Source: an uncultured Clostridia bacterium (lineage in GTDB: Bacteria; Bacillota; Clostridia; Christensenellales; Borkfalkiaceae). From it: DNA of 64,000 bases. A program made the position numbers and the translations under genes. Of this stretch, positions 34,284 to 42,496 are shown in pieces; within the stretch, counting starts at the first letter, position 1, and the number at the start of each line of letters is the position of its first letter. The notes under the pieces were generated by a model. The model was not told where the DNA came from. It saw nothing but the letters and a program-made list of their open reading frames with translations, and did no database searches. The stretch covers positions 1 through 64,000 of the forward strand of contig CAKNLK010000008.1 in NCBI GenBank assembly GCA_930989535.1, written 5' to 3'.

Positions 34284-34990
34284 AGGTCGAAGGGCGCAAC
34301 GCCGTTTTAGAGCTTTTAAAATCGGATAAATCGGTCGATAAACTGCTTATGCAGAAGGGCGCGGAGGGGAGCGCGGGGCGCATCTTTGCGATGGCGCGCG
34401 AAAAGAATATCCGCGTGCAGTTTGCCGATGCCCGCGCTCTCGAGCGGGAGAGCGAAACGGGGCGGCACCAGGGCGTCATCGCTTTCGTCTCCGAATACGA
34501 ATACGCCGACCTCTCCGATTTGTGCGCGCCGAAGGGTTCGCCCCGCTTCGTCGTCGTGTGCGACGGGGTGGAGGACGTGCACAATCTCGGCAGTATCGTC
34601 CGCGTCGCCGAATGCGCGGGGGCGGACGGCGTCGTCATTCCCAAAAACAAGAGCGCGCAAATCACGGGAGCGGTCGTGCGCATCTCCGAGGGCGCGGCGA
34701 ACCACATCAAGGTCGCGCGCGTTCCCGGCGTCAACTATGCGATCGACGAGCTGAAAAAGGCGGGCTATTGGGTGTACGGGCTGGAATCGGACGGCGAGGA
34801 CATCTATGCGTGCGATTTGACGGGCGACATCGCGCTCGTCGTGGGCGGGGAGAACAGCGGCATCGGCGCGCTCACCCGCAAAAAGTGCGATAAAATTCTG
34901 TCGTTGCCGTTATACGGCAAGGTCAATTCTTTGAACGCGTCGGTTGCGCTGGGCGCGGCGGCGTACGAGGCGGTGAGGCAGCGCCGATGA
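34280..34990 (+). CDS. rlmB: 23S rRNA (guanosine-2'-O-)-methyltransferase, TrmH/SpoU family
   Basis: 236 aa from ATG 34280, overlapping the mrnC stop. The N-terminal substrate-binding domain begins 'MKVEGRNAVLELLKSDK'. SPOUT motifs are 'DGVEDVHNLGSIVRVAECAG' (motif 1, catalytic Arg), 'LVVGGENSGIG' (motif 2) and 'LPLYGKVNSLNASVALGAA' (motif 3), forming the knotted SAM site. It methylates a ribose in 23S rRNA. Its ATGA overlap with sigH continues the operon. The precise target nucleotide is taken from RlmB homologues and gene order. Confidence 0.92.
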   Translation: MKVEGRNAVLELLKSDKSVDKLLMQKGAEGSAGRIFAMAREKNIRVQFADARALERESETGRHQGVIAFVSEYEYADLSDLCAPKGSPRFVVVCDGVEDVHNLGSIVRVAECAGADGVVIPKNKSAQITGAVVRISEGAANHIKVARVPGVNYAIDELKKAGYWVYGLESDGEDIYACDLTGDIALVVGGENSGIGALTRKKCDKILSLPLYGKVNSLNASVALGAAAYEAVRQRR

Positions 34991-35553
34991 GCGAAATTTC
35001 CGACGAAAAACTCGCCTTTGCGGCGCGCAGCGGCGACAAGGCCGCGGAGGAACAGCTGCTGCAGCGGTATAAAAATTCCGTGCGCGGCGCCGCGCGCAGC
35101 TACTTTCTGGAGGGCGGCGAAACGGAGGACTTGGTGCAGGAGGGAATGATTGGGCTGTACAACGCCATCACCGACTTCCGCGAAGGGGGCATGAGCTTCA
35201 AAAACTTTGCCTATCTTTGCATCAACCGCCGCATCATGAGCGCGGTCAAGAGCGCATCGCGCAAAAAGCACATCCCGCTCAACGATTACGTTCCGCTGTT
35301 CGACGCGGACGGGCAGGGGCTTTTGTCTCCGTACGACCCGGAGAGCGCCGTCATTTCGGGCGAGGAGAAGGAAGAGTTTTTGGCGCTTTTGCGGCGGGAG
35401 CTTTCCCCTGCGGAATACAAATCGCTCTCGCTGTATATGGAAGGGCTCACGATTGCGGAGATTGCCGCCAAAGAGGGCAAGAGCGAAAAGAGCTGCGAAA
35501 ACGCCGTCCAGCGCGCCAAGCGCAAAATCGCCAATGTCCTGCAAAAGCAATAG
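34987..35553 (+). CDS. sigH: RNA polymerase sigma factor SigH
   Basis: 188 aa. Region 2 reads 'YFLEGGETEDLVQEGMIGLY', matching the Spo0H signature; region 4 has 'GLTIAEIAAKEGKSEKSCEN' as helix-turn-helix. Length is slightly short of the 210-220 aa of Bacillus SigH. It directs RNA polymerase to transition-state and early sporulation genes. Position directly behind mrnC-rlmB is the conserved one (yacP is missing between). Together with cwlD it suggests, without proving, an endospore-forming ancestry. Confidence 0.9.
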   Translation: MSEISDEKLAFAARSGDKAAEEQLLQRYKNSVRGAARSYFLEGGETEDLVQEGMIGLYNAITDFREGGMSFKNFAYLCINRRIMSAVKSASRKKHIPLNDYVPLFDADGQGLLSPYDPESAVISGEEKEEFLALLRRELSPAEYKSLSLYMEGLTIAEIAAKEGKSEKSCENAVQRAKRKIANVLQKQ

Positions 35554-35621
35554 ATTGTGCTTAGGATGAGCCAATCCAAATTAGCGATTTTAAAACGCGC
35601 AAAAATGTTGAAATAATCAAA

Positions 35622-35837
35622 GGCGCGTCCGAAAACCACGTTTTTCGGAAAGCGCCCCCAAGCAGCCGCATACATACGGCTTTTGGGAAGAGGGTGAATT
35701 TTTGCCCATAAAAAATGAGAGCCCTTAAAAAGGGCAAAAAGAGGGAGAAAACGCCGCAGAAAACGCGGAGCGTTTGAACGGCGGTGTCTCCCTAAAATCG
35801 GACGAAAGATTTTTGTCTCTTTCAAAAAGATTTCGCC
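35622..35837 (-). repeat. Structured intergenic element, copy 5 (antisense to flanking genes)
   Basis: Read on the - strand: stem 0 (35837-35799), GATTTTAGGGA, stem 1 (AGGGAG / CTCCCT, 35793-35742), stem 2 TTTTTGCCC / GGGCAAAAA (35740-35699) around a 24-nt loop, TTCACC (35698-35693), hairpin 3 (35687-35657), hairpin 4 (35656-35622) with apical CGTGG. It fills the sigH-dnaX gap of 305 bp. No SRP-RNA core motif is present. Confidence 0.7.
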
Positions 35838-35858
35838 GAGCAGAGCAGAGGTTTTTCT

Positions 35859-37607
35859 ATGTCCTATCAATCTCTCTATCGAGCATTTCGCCCGACCACG
35901 CTGGACGGGCTGGTGCGGCAGGAACACATCGTCAAAATCCTGACAAATCAAATCGAGACGGGGCGCGTCGGCCACGCCTATCTCTTCTGCGGCCCGCGCG
36001 GCACGGGAAAAACGAGCACGGCGAAAATTTTCGCCAAGGCCATCAACTGCCTGCATCCGAAAAACGGCTCGCCCTGCGGCGAGTGCGAGGTGTGCAGGGC
36101 GCTCTCCGATTCCTCCAACCTCGACATCACCGAAATCGACGCCGCGTCCAACAACGGCGTCAACGAGATGCGCGATTTGCGCGAAAAGGTGCAATATCCG
36201 CCCGTCGCGTGCCGCTATAAGGTGTACATCGTCGACGAAGTGCACATGCTCTCCGATTCGGCGTTCAACGCACTGCTGAAAACGCTCGAGGAGCCGCCCG
36301 CGCACGCGGTGTTCATTTTAGCTACCACCGAGCCGCACAAACTCCCCGCGACCATTCTTTCGCGGTGCATGCGGTTCGATTTCAAGCTCATCCCGCAGGC
36401 GGACATCGAAGAACACCTGAAATATGTTTTCAAGCAGATCGGCAAGGAATACGAGGACGAGGCGGTCGCCGCCATCGCCCGCGCCGGCGCGGGGAGCATG
36501 CGCGACAGTTTGTCCGTCGCCGACATCTGCATCTCCTTCAGCCGCGGCAAGCTCACCTATCAGGACGTAAACGAAGTTTTGGGCGGCGCGGACTTTTACG
36601 ACGTGGCGAAGCTGGGCGAGAGCATCCTCACCGACAACGTATCCGACGCGCTCACCGAAACGGAAAAGGTGATTGCCGCGGGCAAGGGCGTGGGCGTGTT
36701 ATCCAAGGACGTATTGAACTTTTTAAACCAATGCACCGTGGCCAAGACCTGCCGCAACGGGCAGCAGCTTTTGAACCTGCCTGCCGAAATGTACGCGGAA
36801 ATCAAGCGCATCGCCGACAAGGCGGACGGCCGCAAAATTCTGCGCGCGTGCGAAATTTTTGCAGAGGTGGAAACCAGCCTCCGCTATTCGACGTCGCCGC
36901 GCATCGTCTTTGAAACGGCGGTCGTCAAGGCGAGCCTGCCCGAAGCGGACGCCGATGCGCTCAGCCTCGCGCGGCGGCTGGATATTCTGGAAGGCAAACT
37001 CAAGAGCGGCGCGTTCGTCCCCGCGCAGGGGGGCGGAAGCAATGCAGGCACGGGCGGCGTTTCCGCGGGGAACGCTTCGTCGGGGGGGATGCACGCGGCG
37101 CGCCCGGCTGCGGAGGAGGACTTTGCGCCACTTCCCGCAGACGAGGACGATCCGTTCGCATCGCCCCGTTCTGCGGGGCAGGCAGGGCAGGCGCGCCCGC
37201 CCTTTGCGGAGGCGCCGCCCGAGGAGCATTTTGAGCCCGACTTGTTTTCCATGAAAAAGAGCGCGCAGGGCGTGAACGCACTCTTGCCCGAAAACAGGCG
37301 CAAGGCGGGGGCGTATTTCCGCCAATCGCTGCGCCGCAACGTGAAAAACGGCATCCTGTTCACCATGTGCCAGGATTTGGATACGGCGTTCGAGGGGGAT
37401 AAATTCGTGCTGTCCACCGACAGCGACACGATTTTCCGCCGTTTGAACAGCGAAGATAACTATAAGAGCGTAAAACTCGCGTTGGAGAGCATCGGCATCA
37501 CCGATTTCGACATACGGCTGAAGGGCGCCAGGCGCGACCCCGCGGAGGATGCGGTGGAGGAGCTGAAGCGCAACTTCCCCGACGCGGACATTGAAATCAA
37601 AAAATAA
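35859..37607 (+). CDS. dnaX: DNA polymerase III subunits gamma/tau
   Basis: 582 aa. AAA+ clamp-loader domain with Walker A 'GPRGTGKTSTAK', zinc cysteines in 'CGECEVCRAL', Walker B-region 'VDEVHMLSDSAFNALLKT' and sensor 1 'ATTEPHKLPATILSRCMRF'. A Gly/Ala/Pro-rich linker (about 390-460) leads to a tau-like C-terminal domain. It loads the sliding clamp and ties the replisome together. The order dnaX-ybaB-recR is the classical bacterial one. No slippery A-run frameshift site was noticed, so a separate gamma form is not predicted. Confidence 0.96.
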   Translation: MSYQSLYRAFRPTTLDGLVRQEHIVKILTNQIETGRVGHAYLFCGPRGTGKTSTAKIFAKAINCLHPKNGSPCGECEVCRALSDSSNLDITEIDAASNNGVNEMRDLREKVQYPPVACRYKVYIVDEVHMLSDSAFNALLKTLEEPPAHAVFILATTEPHKLPATILSRCMRFDFKLIPQADIEEHLKYVFKQIGKEYEDEAVAAIARAGAGSMRDSLSVADICISFSRGKLTYQDVNEVLGGADFYDVAKLGESILTDNVSDALTETEKVIAAGKGVGVLSKDVLNFLNQCTVAKTCRNGQQLLNLPAEMYAEIKRIADKADGRKILRACEIFAEVETSLRYSTSPRIVFETAVVKASLPEADADALSLARRLDILEGKLKSGAFVPAQGGGSNAGTGGVSAGNASSGGMHAARPAAEEDFAPLPADEDDPFASPRSAGQAGQARPPFAEAPPEEHFEPDLFSMKKSAQGVNALLPENRRKAGAYFRQSLRRNVKNGILFTMCQDLDTAFEGDKFVLSTDSDTIFRRLNSEDNYKSVKLALESIGITDFDIRLKGARRDPAEDAVEELKRNFPDADIEIKK

Positions 37608-37634
37608 ATCGGAAAAAAGAGAGGAGTTAGCAAT

Positions 37635-37979
37635 ATGGCAGGATATAAAGGCGGCATGGGTATGGGCGGCAACATGCAGAACCTCATGAAGCAGGCGCAG
37701 AAGATGCAGGAACAGCTGCAGGAGACGGAAAAACTGCTCGACGATTGGGAAATCGTGGGCACGAGCGGCGGCGAGGCGGTCGTCGTGTACATGAACGCGA
37801 AAAAGAAGATCGACGGCATCGAGCTCGACCCGAAGGTGGTCGACCCCGAGGACGTGGAGATGCTCGAAGACCTCATCATGGCCGCCATCAACGACGGCTA
37901 CAAAAAGGCGGACGAGGTATATAAGGAAAAGATGGGCCCGCTCGGCGGCGGTATGGGCGGCATGGGAGGTCTTTTGTAA
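37635..37979 (+). CDS. ybaB: YbaB/EbfC nucleoid-associated protein
   Basis: 114 aa. Central 'MKQAQKMQEQLQETEKLL' helix and 'VVVYMNAKKKIDGIELDPKV' strand pattern are those of YbaB/EbfC, a small dimeric DNA-binding protein. Both ends are rich in Gly and Met ('GGGMGGMGGLL'). GAGGAG precedes the ATG. It lies between dnaX and recR and is thought to help recombination-linked DNA handling. Confidence 0.93.
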   Translation: MAGYKGGMGMGGNMQNLMKQAQKMQEQLQETEKLLDDWEIVGTSGGEAVVVYMNAKKKIDGIELDPKVVDPEDVEMLEDLIMAAINDGYKKADEVYKEKMGPLGGGMGGMGGLL

Positions 37980-37982
37980 GCC

Positions 37983-38576
37983 ATGCAGGTCTACATCGAG
38001 CCAATCGGACGGCTCATCAACGAATTTTCCAAATTGCCGGGCGTGGGCAAAAAGTCGGCGCAGCGGTACGCGTATAAGATTATCAACATGACGGAGTCGG
38101 AGGCGCAGGAGTTCGCCGCCGCCATCCTCAATGTCAAAAAGAAGGTGAAATACTGCAAGGTTTGCGGCAACTTCACCGAAAACGACGAGTGCGACATCTG
38201 CAAGGAGCGCGACGGGCGCGTCATCTGCGTCGTCAAGGAGCCGAAGGACGTCATCGCGCTCGAAAAACTGCACGAGTATAAAGGGGTGTACCACGTTCTG
38301 CACGGTGTCATCAACCCCATGGAGGGCGTCGGCCCCAACGACATCCGCATCCGCGAACTTTTGGCGCGGCTGAACGGGGGAGAAGTGGAGGAGGTCATCC
38401 TCGCCACCAATCCCGACGTGGAGGGGGATGCGACCGCCATGTACATCGCCAAGCTCATCAAGCCGCTGGGCGTCAAGGTCACAAGGCTCTCGCGCGGCAT
38501 TCCCGTCGGCTCGGAAATCGAATACACCGACGACGTGACTCTTTCGCGGGCGTTCGTGGAACGAAAAGAGATTTAG
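37983..38576 (+). CDS. recR: Recombination mediator protein RecR
   Basis: 197 aa, the standard length. Helix-hairpin-helix '[16 protein letters not shown]', four-Cys zinc site in '[16 protein letters not shown]', Toprim domain ('[15 protein letters not shown]') and '[18 protein letters not shown]'. It works with RecF/RecO to load RecA at gaps. It begins three bases after ybaB, so is co-transcribed with dnaX. Confidence 0.97.
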   Translation: MQVYIEPIGRLINEFSKLPGVGKKSAQRYAYKIINMTESEAQEFAAAILNVKKKVKYCKVCGNFTENDECDICKERDGRVICVVKEPKDVIALEKLHEYKGVYHVLHGVINPMEGVGPNDIRIRELLARLNGGEVEEVILATNPDVEGDATAMYIAKLIKPLGVKVTRLSRGIPVGSEIEYTDDVTLSRAFVERKEI

Positions 38577-38583
38577 TGTTCAC

Positions 38584-38790
38584 ACTTTTTGTTTCGAGCT
38601 GACGAAACAAAAAGTCGTGAGTTGGAGGGGAAACCCGAGCGGCTTTCCCCTCGTTGCGCGATATTTAGGGGCACGCATATTATAAAATCGCGCAACTTCA
38701 CCCCTTCTGTAAGGCAAGGGATTGCCAAATTGAGTGCAAGAGCAAAAAACGCGGTTTTTGCTCTTGCAAGTATTTATTATAAATATAAAA
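38584..38790 (+). repeat. Structured intergenic element, copy 1
   Basis: Stem 0 ACTTTTTGTTTCG / CGAAACAAAAAGT (38584-38615), stem 1 GAGGGGAAA / TTTCCCCTC (38625-38652), stem 2 TTGCGCGAT / ATCGCGCAA (38654-38695) around a 24-nt loop, TTCACC (38697), hairpin 4 TGCAAGAGCAAAAA / TTTTTGCTCTTGCA (38735-38768) with ACGCGG at its tip, then an A/T-rich stretch. It fills most of the recR-gpsA gap. Confidence 0.75.
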
Positions 38791-38798
38791 CATTACAT

Positions 38799-38903
38799 TC
38801 ACGGAAAATCGCGGGGAGCAAAGCGAGCGAGATTTTCGTGAACAGATAATTTTATAAAACCAATAACTCACGGAAAGTTGCTGTGGAGCGAGATTTTCGT
38901 GAA
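38799..38903. repeat. REP-like palindromes (two copies)
   Basis: TCACGGAAAATC ... GATTTTCGTGA at 38799-38841, and a variant starting CTCACGGAAAGTTGC ending GATTTTCGTGA at about 38871-38902. Related palindromes occur at 40169-40240, 44161-44187, 44267-44301 and 44479-44520. Confidence 0.7.
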
Positions 38904-38935
38904 CAAGGGCGGCACAGCCGCTATCGGAGGGAAAA

Positions 38936-39931
38936 TTGGAAAAAATATCCGTTTTGGGTTGCGGGCGCTGGGGCTCGTTCATCGCCTGGTATCTCGCAAC
39001 GAAAAAGGGGAAGGACGTATATTCCTGGGGGCCGGAGGACGATTATTCGTATAAGGTCCTCAAAGAGACGGGCAAAAACGAATACGTCACTTTAGACGGG
39101 CGCATCACGCTCACATGCGATTTGCAAAAGGCGGTCGAACGGGCGGAAATCATCATCATTTCCATCAGCTCGCAGGGGCTGCGCGGCTTTATCCGACGCA
39201 TCCGGGAATGCGCGGACGTGTCCGATAAAATTTTTGTGCTGTGCATGAAGGGCATCGAAGTGGAAACGGGCGAGCGCCTCTCCGAAATCCTCATCGGGGC
39301 GGGCATCTCCCCCGATAAAATCGCCGTGTGGGTAGGCCCTGGGCACATTCAGGATTTCACGGCGGGCATCCCCAACTGCATGGTCATCGACAGCCACAGC
39401 GTATCCCTCAAAAAGGCGCTCGCCGACGATTTCAAGAGCGATTTGATTCGCTTTTATTACGGGAACGACATCATCGGCACCGAAATCGGCGCGGCGGCGA
39501 AAAACGTGATGGGCATCGCCGCGGGCGTATTGGACGGCGGCGGGGTGTCTACGCTGAAAGGCCCGCTCATGTCGCGCGGGGCGCGGGAGGTGGCGCGGCT
39601 CATCAAGGCGCTGGGCGGCAACGAGCTTTCCGCCTACGGACTGGCGCATTTGGGCGATTACGAAACGACGCTCTTTTCCCGCCATTCGCATAACCGCATG
39701 TACGGGGAAATGCTCGTCAAGGGGCAGAAGTTCGAAAAGCTCGCCGAGGGCGTCATGACGGCTGCGGCGATGAAAAAGCTGGGCGAAAAGTGCGGCGTGG
39801 AACTGCCCATTACCGACGCGGTGTACGACGTCTGCTTTGCCGAGCATCCGCAGTCTGGCGAGGAGTGGAAAAATTTGTGCATGAACCGCATTTCGCAGCT
39901 GTTTTCGCGGGATACGAAGTTTGAGTTTTGA
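38936..39931 (+). CDS. gpsA: Glycerol-3-phosphate dehydrogenase, NAD(P)+ type
   Basis: 331 aa, TTG start at 38936 after CGGAGGG. The Rossmann fold opens 'ISVLGCGRWGSFIAWYLA' (family usually GAGxWG). Catalytic-domain motifs are 'GTEIGAAAKNVMGIAAGVLDG' shortened here as 'GAAAKNVMGIAAG' with the key Lys, and 'GLAHLGDYETTLFSRHSHNR'. It makes sn-glycerol-3-phosphate from dihydroxyacetone phosphate for phospholipids. The glycine motif and parts of the N-domain are less canonical than in most GpsA, so a GpsA-like dehydrogenase with another substrate is a minor alternative. Confidence 0.82.
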   Translation: MEKISVLGCGRWGSFIAWYLATKKGKDVYSWGPEDDYSYKVLKETGKNEYVTLDGRITLTCDLQKAVERAEIIIISISSQGLRGFIRRIRECADVSDKIFVLCMKGIEVETGERLSEILIGAGISPDKIAVWVGPGHIQDFTAGIPNCMVIDSHSVSLKKALADDFKSDLIRFYYGNDIIGTEIGAAAKNVMGIAAGVLDGGGVSTLKGPLMSRGAREVARLIKALGGNELSAYGLAHLGDYETTLFSRHSHNRMYGEMLVKGQKFEKLAEGVMTAAAMKKLGEKCGVELPITDAVYDVCFAEHPQSGEEWKNLCMNRISQLFSRDTKFEF

Positions 39932-39943
39932 AAAAAAGCTCTC

Positions 39944-40160
39944 ACAATTCTCGCGCAAAGGCGCTGCGAATTGTCGAGATTTTAGGGAAAAACCTGCCGA
40001 CAAGACGGCGGTTTTTCCCTCCGTGCGCGATGTTTAGGGGCTTTCCTATTATAAAATCGCGCACGTTCACCTTTTTCCCGTAAGCCTTGCGGCAAATCGG
40101 GGGAAAAAGGCAAAAGCGCGGTTTTGCCTTTTTCGAGAAGATTATTATTAAAAATATAAA
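39944..40160 (+). repeat. Structured intergenic element, copy 2
   Basis: Stem 0 ACAATTC / GAATTGT (39944-39974), TTTTAGGGA (39980), stem 1 AGGGAAAAACC... / ...GGTTTTTCCCT (39984-40020), stem 2 GTGCGCGAT / ATCGCGCAC (40023-40064) around a 24-nt loop, TTCACC (40066), a CCTTTTTCCC-based stem (40070-40110), hairpin 4 with tip GCGCGG (40104-40133), then TTATTATTAAAAATATAAA. Stem letters differ from copy 1 but pairing is kept. Confidence 0.75.
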
Positions 40161-40168
40161 ACCGTAAA

Positions 40169-40240
40169 CTCACGGAAAATCGCAGGGAGCAAAATATTCA
40201 CGGAAAAACGCGGGGGCAAAGCGAGCGAGATTTTCCGTAA
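40169..40240. repeat. REP-like palindrome region
   Basis: CTCACGGAAAATCGC at 40169 and TTCACGGAAAAACGC at 40198, closing with GCGAGATTTTCCGT at about 40223-40238. Same family as the palindromes near 38.8 and 44.3 kb. Confidence 0.6.
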
Positions 40241-40272
40241 ACAAGGCAGCGGAAACGAGCGATACACGACAT

Positions 40273-40308
40273 AGGGCATTGCGAGAAACTTGCCTCGTGC
40301 GCAGCCGC
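40273..40308 (+). repeat. 36-bp repeat module, copy A
   Basis: Begins AGGGCATTGCGAGAAACTTG and ends GCAGCCGC. An identical 36-bp copy occurs inverted at 44191-44226. It ends 17 bp before the LURP-one-like start codon. Confidence 0.85.
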
Positions 40309-40325
40309 AAAAAGGAGAGAATTCA

Positions 40326-40796
40326 ATGAAATTACTGTTCAAACAGCGCTTTTTTTCGTGGTTCGACAGCTACGATATCTATTACGAAAACGGAACGGTC
40401 GCCTATACGGTTAAGGGGCAGCTTTCGTGGGGGCATTGCCTGCGCGTTTTCGATGCGGCGGGTAATTTTGTCGGCACAGTCAAGGAGAAGGTGTTTACCT
40501 GGCTGCCGAAGTTCGAGCTGTACTTAGGCGACCGCTATGCGGGGTGTATTCGCAAAAAGTGGACCTGGTTCAAACCGCAGTATACCATCGATTGCTGCGG
40601 CTGGCAGGTGCAGGGGAGCTTCCTCGAATGGGATTACAGCATTGTCAGTCCGCAAGGTGCGCTCGTCGCGAAAATCGGCAAGGAAATCTGGAATTGGACG
40701 GATACATATGTGCTCGACGTCGTTGAGCCGCAAAACGCGTTGCTGGTACTGATGTTCACGCTCGCCGTCGACGCGGAAAAGTGTTCGCGGAATTGA
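40326..40796 (+). CDS. LURP-one-related (YxjI-like) protein
   Basis: 156 aa from ATG 40326, preceded by AAGGAGAG. It has the 12-strand beta-barrel rhythm of the LURP-one/Tubby-like fold: 'VKGQLSWGHCLRVFDAAGNF', 'FKPQYTIDCCGWQVQGSFLE', 'VSPQGALVAKIGKEIWNWTD' and 'LLVLMFTLAVDAEKC'. Bacterial members are small cytoplasmic proteins of unknown role. An intrinsic terminator follows at 40853, so it is a single-gene unit. Confidence 0.75.
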   Translation: MKLLFKQRFFSWFDSYDIYYENGTVAYTVKGQLSWGHCLRVFDAAGNFVGTVKEKVFTWLPKFELYLGDRYAGCIRKKWTWFKPQYTIDCCGWQVQGSFLEWDYSIVSPQGALVAKIGKEIWNWTDTYVLDVVEPQNALLVLMFTLAVDAEKCSRN

Positions 40797-40852
40797 GCGT
40801 GTACGTATTTTTGAATACCGTTATAAAAAAATTGTGATAGAAATCATTTGCA

Positions 40853-40890
40853 GAGGGGCAAACCGTTCGGCGGCGTGCCCCTCATTTTTT
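40853..40890 (+). terminator. Intrinsic terminator after the LURP-one-like gene
   Basis: GAGGGGCA / TGCCCCTC, 15-nt loop, then ATTTTTT. Confidence 0.75.
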
Positions 40891-40922
40891 CAAACAAATG
40901 TAATACAATGTAATGATTTTTA

Positions 40923-40951
40923 TTGACAAAAGTGACAATATATGCTAATAT
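40923..40951 (+). promoter_or_regulatory. Promoter of the 437-aa lipoprotein gene
   Basis: TTGACA (40923-40928), 17-bp spacer, TAATAT (40946-40951) with extended TATGC in front; 31 bp before the ATG. Confidence 0.8.
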
Positions 40952-40981
40952 CATAACAGTACTCAAAAAACGGAGGAATAT

Positions 40982-42295
40982 ATGAAAAAGTTTATAACGG
41001 CACTTTTAGCGCTCATTTTGGCGCTGGCAATGGCGTTTGCAATGGTCGCCTGCGAGGAGACAAATAAGGATCCGAACAACGGCAACGGAAACGACACCGA
41101 GCAGGGCGGCAACAACACGGGCGATAACACCGGCGACAACACGGGCGGCAACGAGGAGGACGAATCTCTGCAACCCGTCGACGCAAAGTTGTTTGCGCAG
41201 ACGATTTTGGAGCAAATCAGCACCGCAGAAGGCTTTTCCGTCACGCTGAACGCGAGCGCGTCCGGAACCACAACGGAGCCCGATGCGGAAGGGAATTCCG
41301 TATCGACGACCATCGATGAGAGCGTTTCCGATACATATACGCTCGAATCTCTCTATGCAACCAATATTTTGACGGTATTTGAAGATATTTACAGCTTATT
41401 TGCCGGGATAGGAGGTATTGAAGATTTCTTTGCCGGCACGGTTGAGCCTTTGGTAGATAACAGCGGTTACGAATATACGATTACCGTCACAACGGAAGAT
41501 ATTCAGCCTGCGGTGGAAGCTGTACAGGGCTTTTTTGCAAAGGGTACCGACGAGAACGGCGGAGAAACGCCCTCTGCCGCGGAAGGGGTTACATTGGGTG
41601 ACATATTTGTGATGATTATGCCTCAAACTGCTCCGGAAGGCGCAAATCTTTCCGGGGATGCGACGGCGGATGAAATTGCGAAAGCCTGGGTTTCTGAGAT
41701 TTTTTCGGCAGATTTTACCATCGGCAATTTGTTTGACTTGCTGAATACGGTTTTAGAAGAAAAAGAAGTTTCCGATATTGCAAACAAAATTGTTCGCATC
41801 GTTACAGGCGCTGTCTTAGGAGCGCCGCTCGATTTGGATACGCTCGGTGCACTTTTGGATTCGCTGAAAGTGACGGTAAAGGAAGACGGCTCCATTAGTT
41901 TTGAGAATGGTACCGTCGCTTTGGGAGACGTAACATTAGCCGCTTTGGTCGGTCCGTTGTTGGATTCAGCCGGCATGACCGGATTTTATCCGTTGTTGGG
42001 AGCTTTTATTACGCAAAGCTTTTGGGATTTGTCTATTTCGGAAATATATACGCTAGTGCAGTATGTAATGGTTTCAAATGGCACAGTTCTTCCTACTATC
42101 GAAGATATCGTTTCAGCTACGGTTGAAACGGCAACTTTGACCGTTATCATTGAAACAGATAAAGACATGAAATTGACGTCTTTCTCTGCGGACGCCGCGT
42201 TCAAAGGCTCTATTACAATGAGCGGACAGCTTTACGCCGCCGACATTGAGGCTTCGGCGAAAGGTACCTTCGGCTACGAGGCGATTGCCGCATAA
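40982..42295 (+). CDS. Hypothetical lipoprotein
   Basis: 437 aa. Signal peptide with lipobox MVAC (Cys24), then a low-complexity Asn/Gly/Thr/Asp linker (about 27-60). The rest is acidic, largely beta with helical inserts, containing 'AQTILEQISTAEGFSVTLNA' and, near the end, 'GSITMSGQLYAADIEASAKG'. The layout resembles LolA/LppX-like or DUF-type lipoproteins that gauge or carry lipids, but I do not recognise a family with confidence. CGGAGG precedes the ATG. It is monocistronic, flanked by a strong promoter and a perfect terminator. Confidence 0.8.
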   Translation: MKKFITALLALILALAMAFAMVACEETNKDPNNGNGNDTEQGGNNTGDNTGDNTGGNEEDESLQPVDAKLFAQTILEQISTAEGFSVTLNASASGTTTEPDAEGNSVSTTIDESVSDTYTLESLYATNILTVFEDIYSLFAGIGGIEDFFAGTVEPLVDNSGYEYTITVTTEDIQPAVEAVQGFFAKGTDENGGETPSAAEGVTLGDIFVMIMPQTAPEGANLSGDATADEIAKAWVSEIFSADFTIGNLFDLLNTVLEEKEVSDIANKIVRIVTGAVLGAPLDLDTLGALLDSLKVTVKEDGSISFENGTVALGDVTLAALVGPLLDSAGMTGFYPLLGAFITQSFWDLSISEIYTLVQYVMVSNGTVLPTIEDIVSATVETATLTVIIETDKDMKLTSFSADAAFKGSITMSGQLYAADIEASAKGTFGYEAIAA

Positions 42296-42316
42296 CCTTA
42301 TAATAAAAAAGCCATT

Positions 42317-42346
42317 GCGCGCCCCCGAAAATTTTCGGGGGCGCGC
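42317..42346. terminator. Palindromic terminator after the lipoprotein gene
   Basis: GCGCGCCCCCGAAA / TTTTCGGGGGCGCGC, essentially a continuous palindrome of 30 bp; followed by TCGTT on +, and preceded by AATAAAAAA, giving T-runs on the other strand. Confidence 0.7.
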
Positions 42347-42421
42347 TCGTTAAAAAGCGGGCGGAAATCTGTCAAATTTTCTTTTGTACGGACAAAAGAA
42401 AAATTGTAACGCAAAAACGCT

Positions 42422-42449
42422 TTGCAAAATTTTGCTTTTGTGCTAAAAT
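42422..42449 (+). promoter_or_regulatory. Promoter of tig
   Basis: TTGCAA (42422-42427), 16-bp spacer, extended TGTGC-TAAAAT (-10 at 42444-42449). Confidence 0.65.
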
Positions 42450-42496
42450 ACTGTAACGTATAATAAAGATTTTCTTATTTATAGGAGAAAAGGATT

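Noticed and set aside
35554..35858. SRP RNA (scRNA) gene upstream of dnaX
   Set aside because: The position fits, but the conserved helix-8 core (GGAA tetraloop with AGCAGC opposite CAGG) is not found on either strand; the hairpins match the repeat element instead.
42317..42346. Further copy of the structured intergenic element
   Set aside because: It is a single palindromic terminator without the link, 24-nt loop or TTCACC box.
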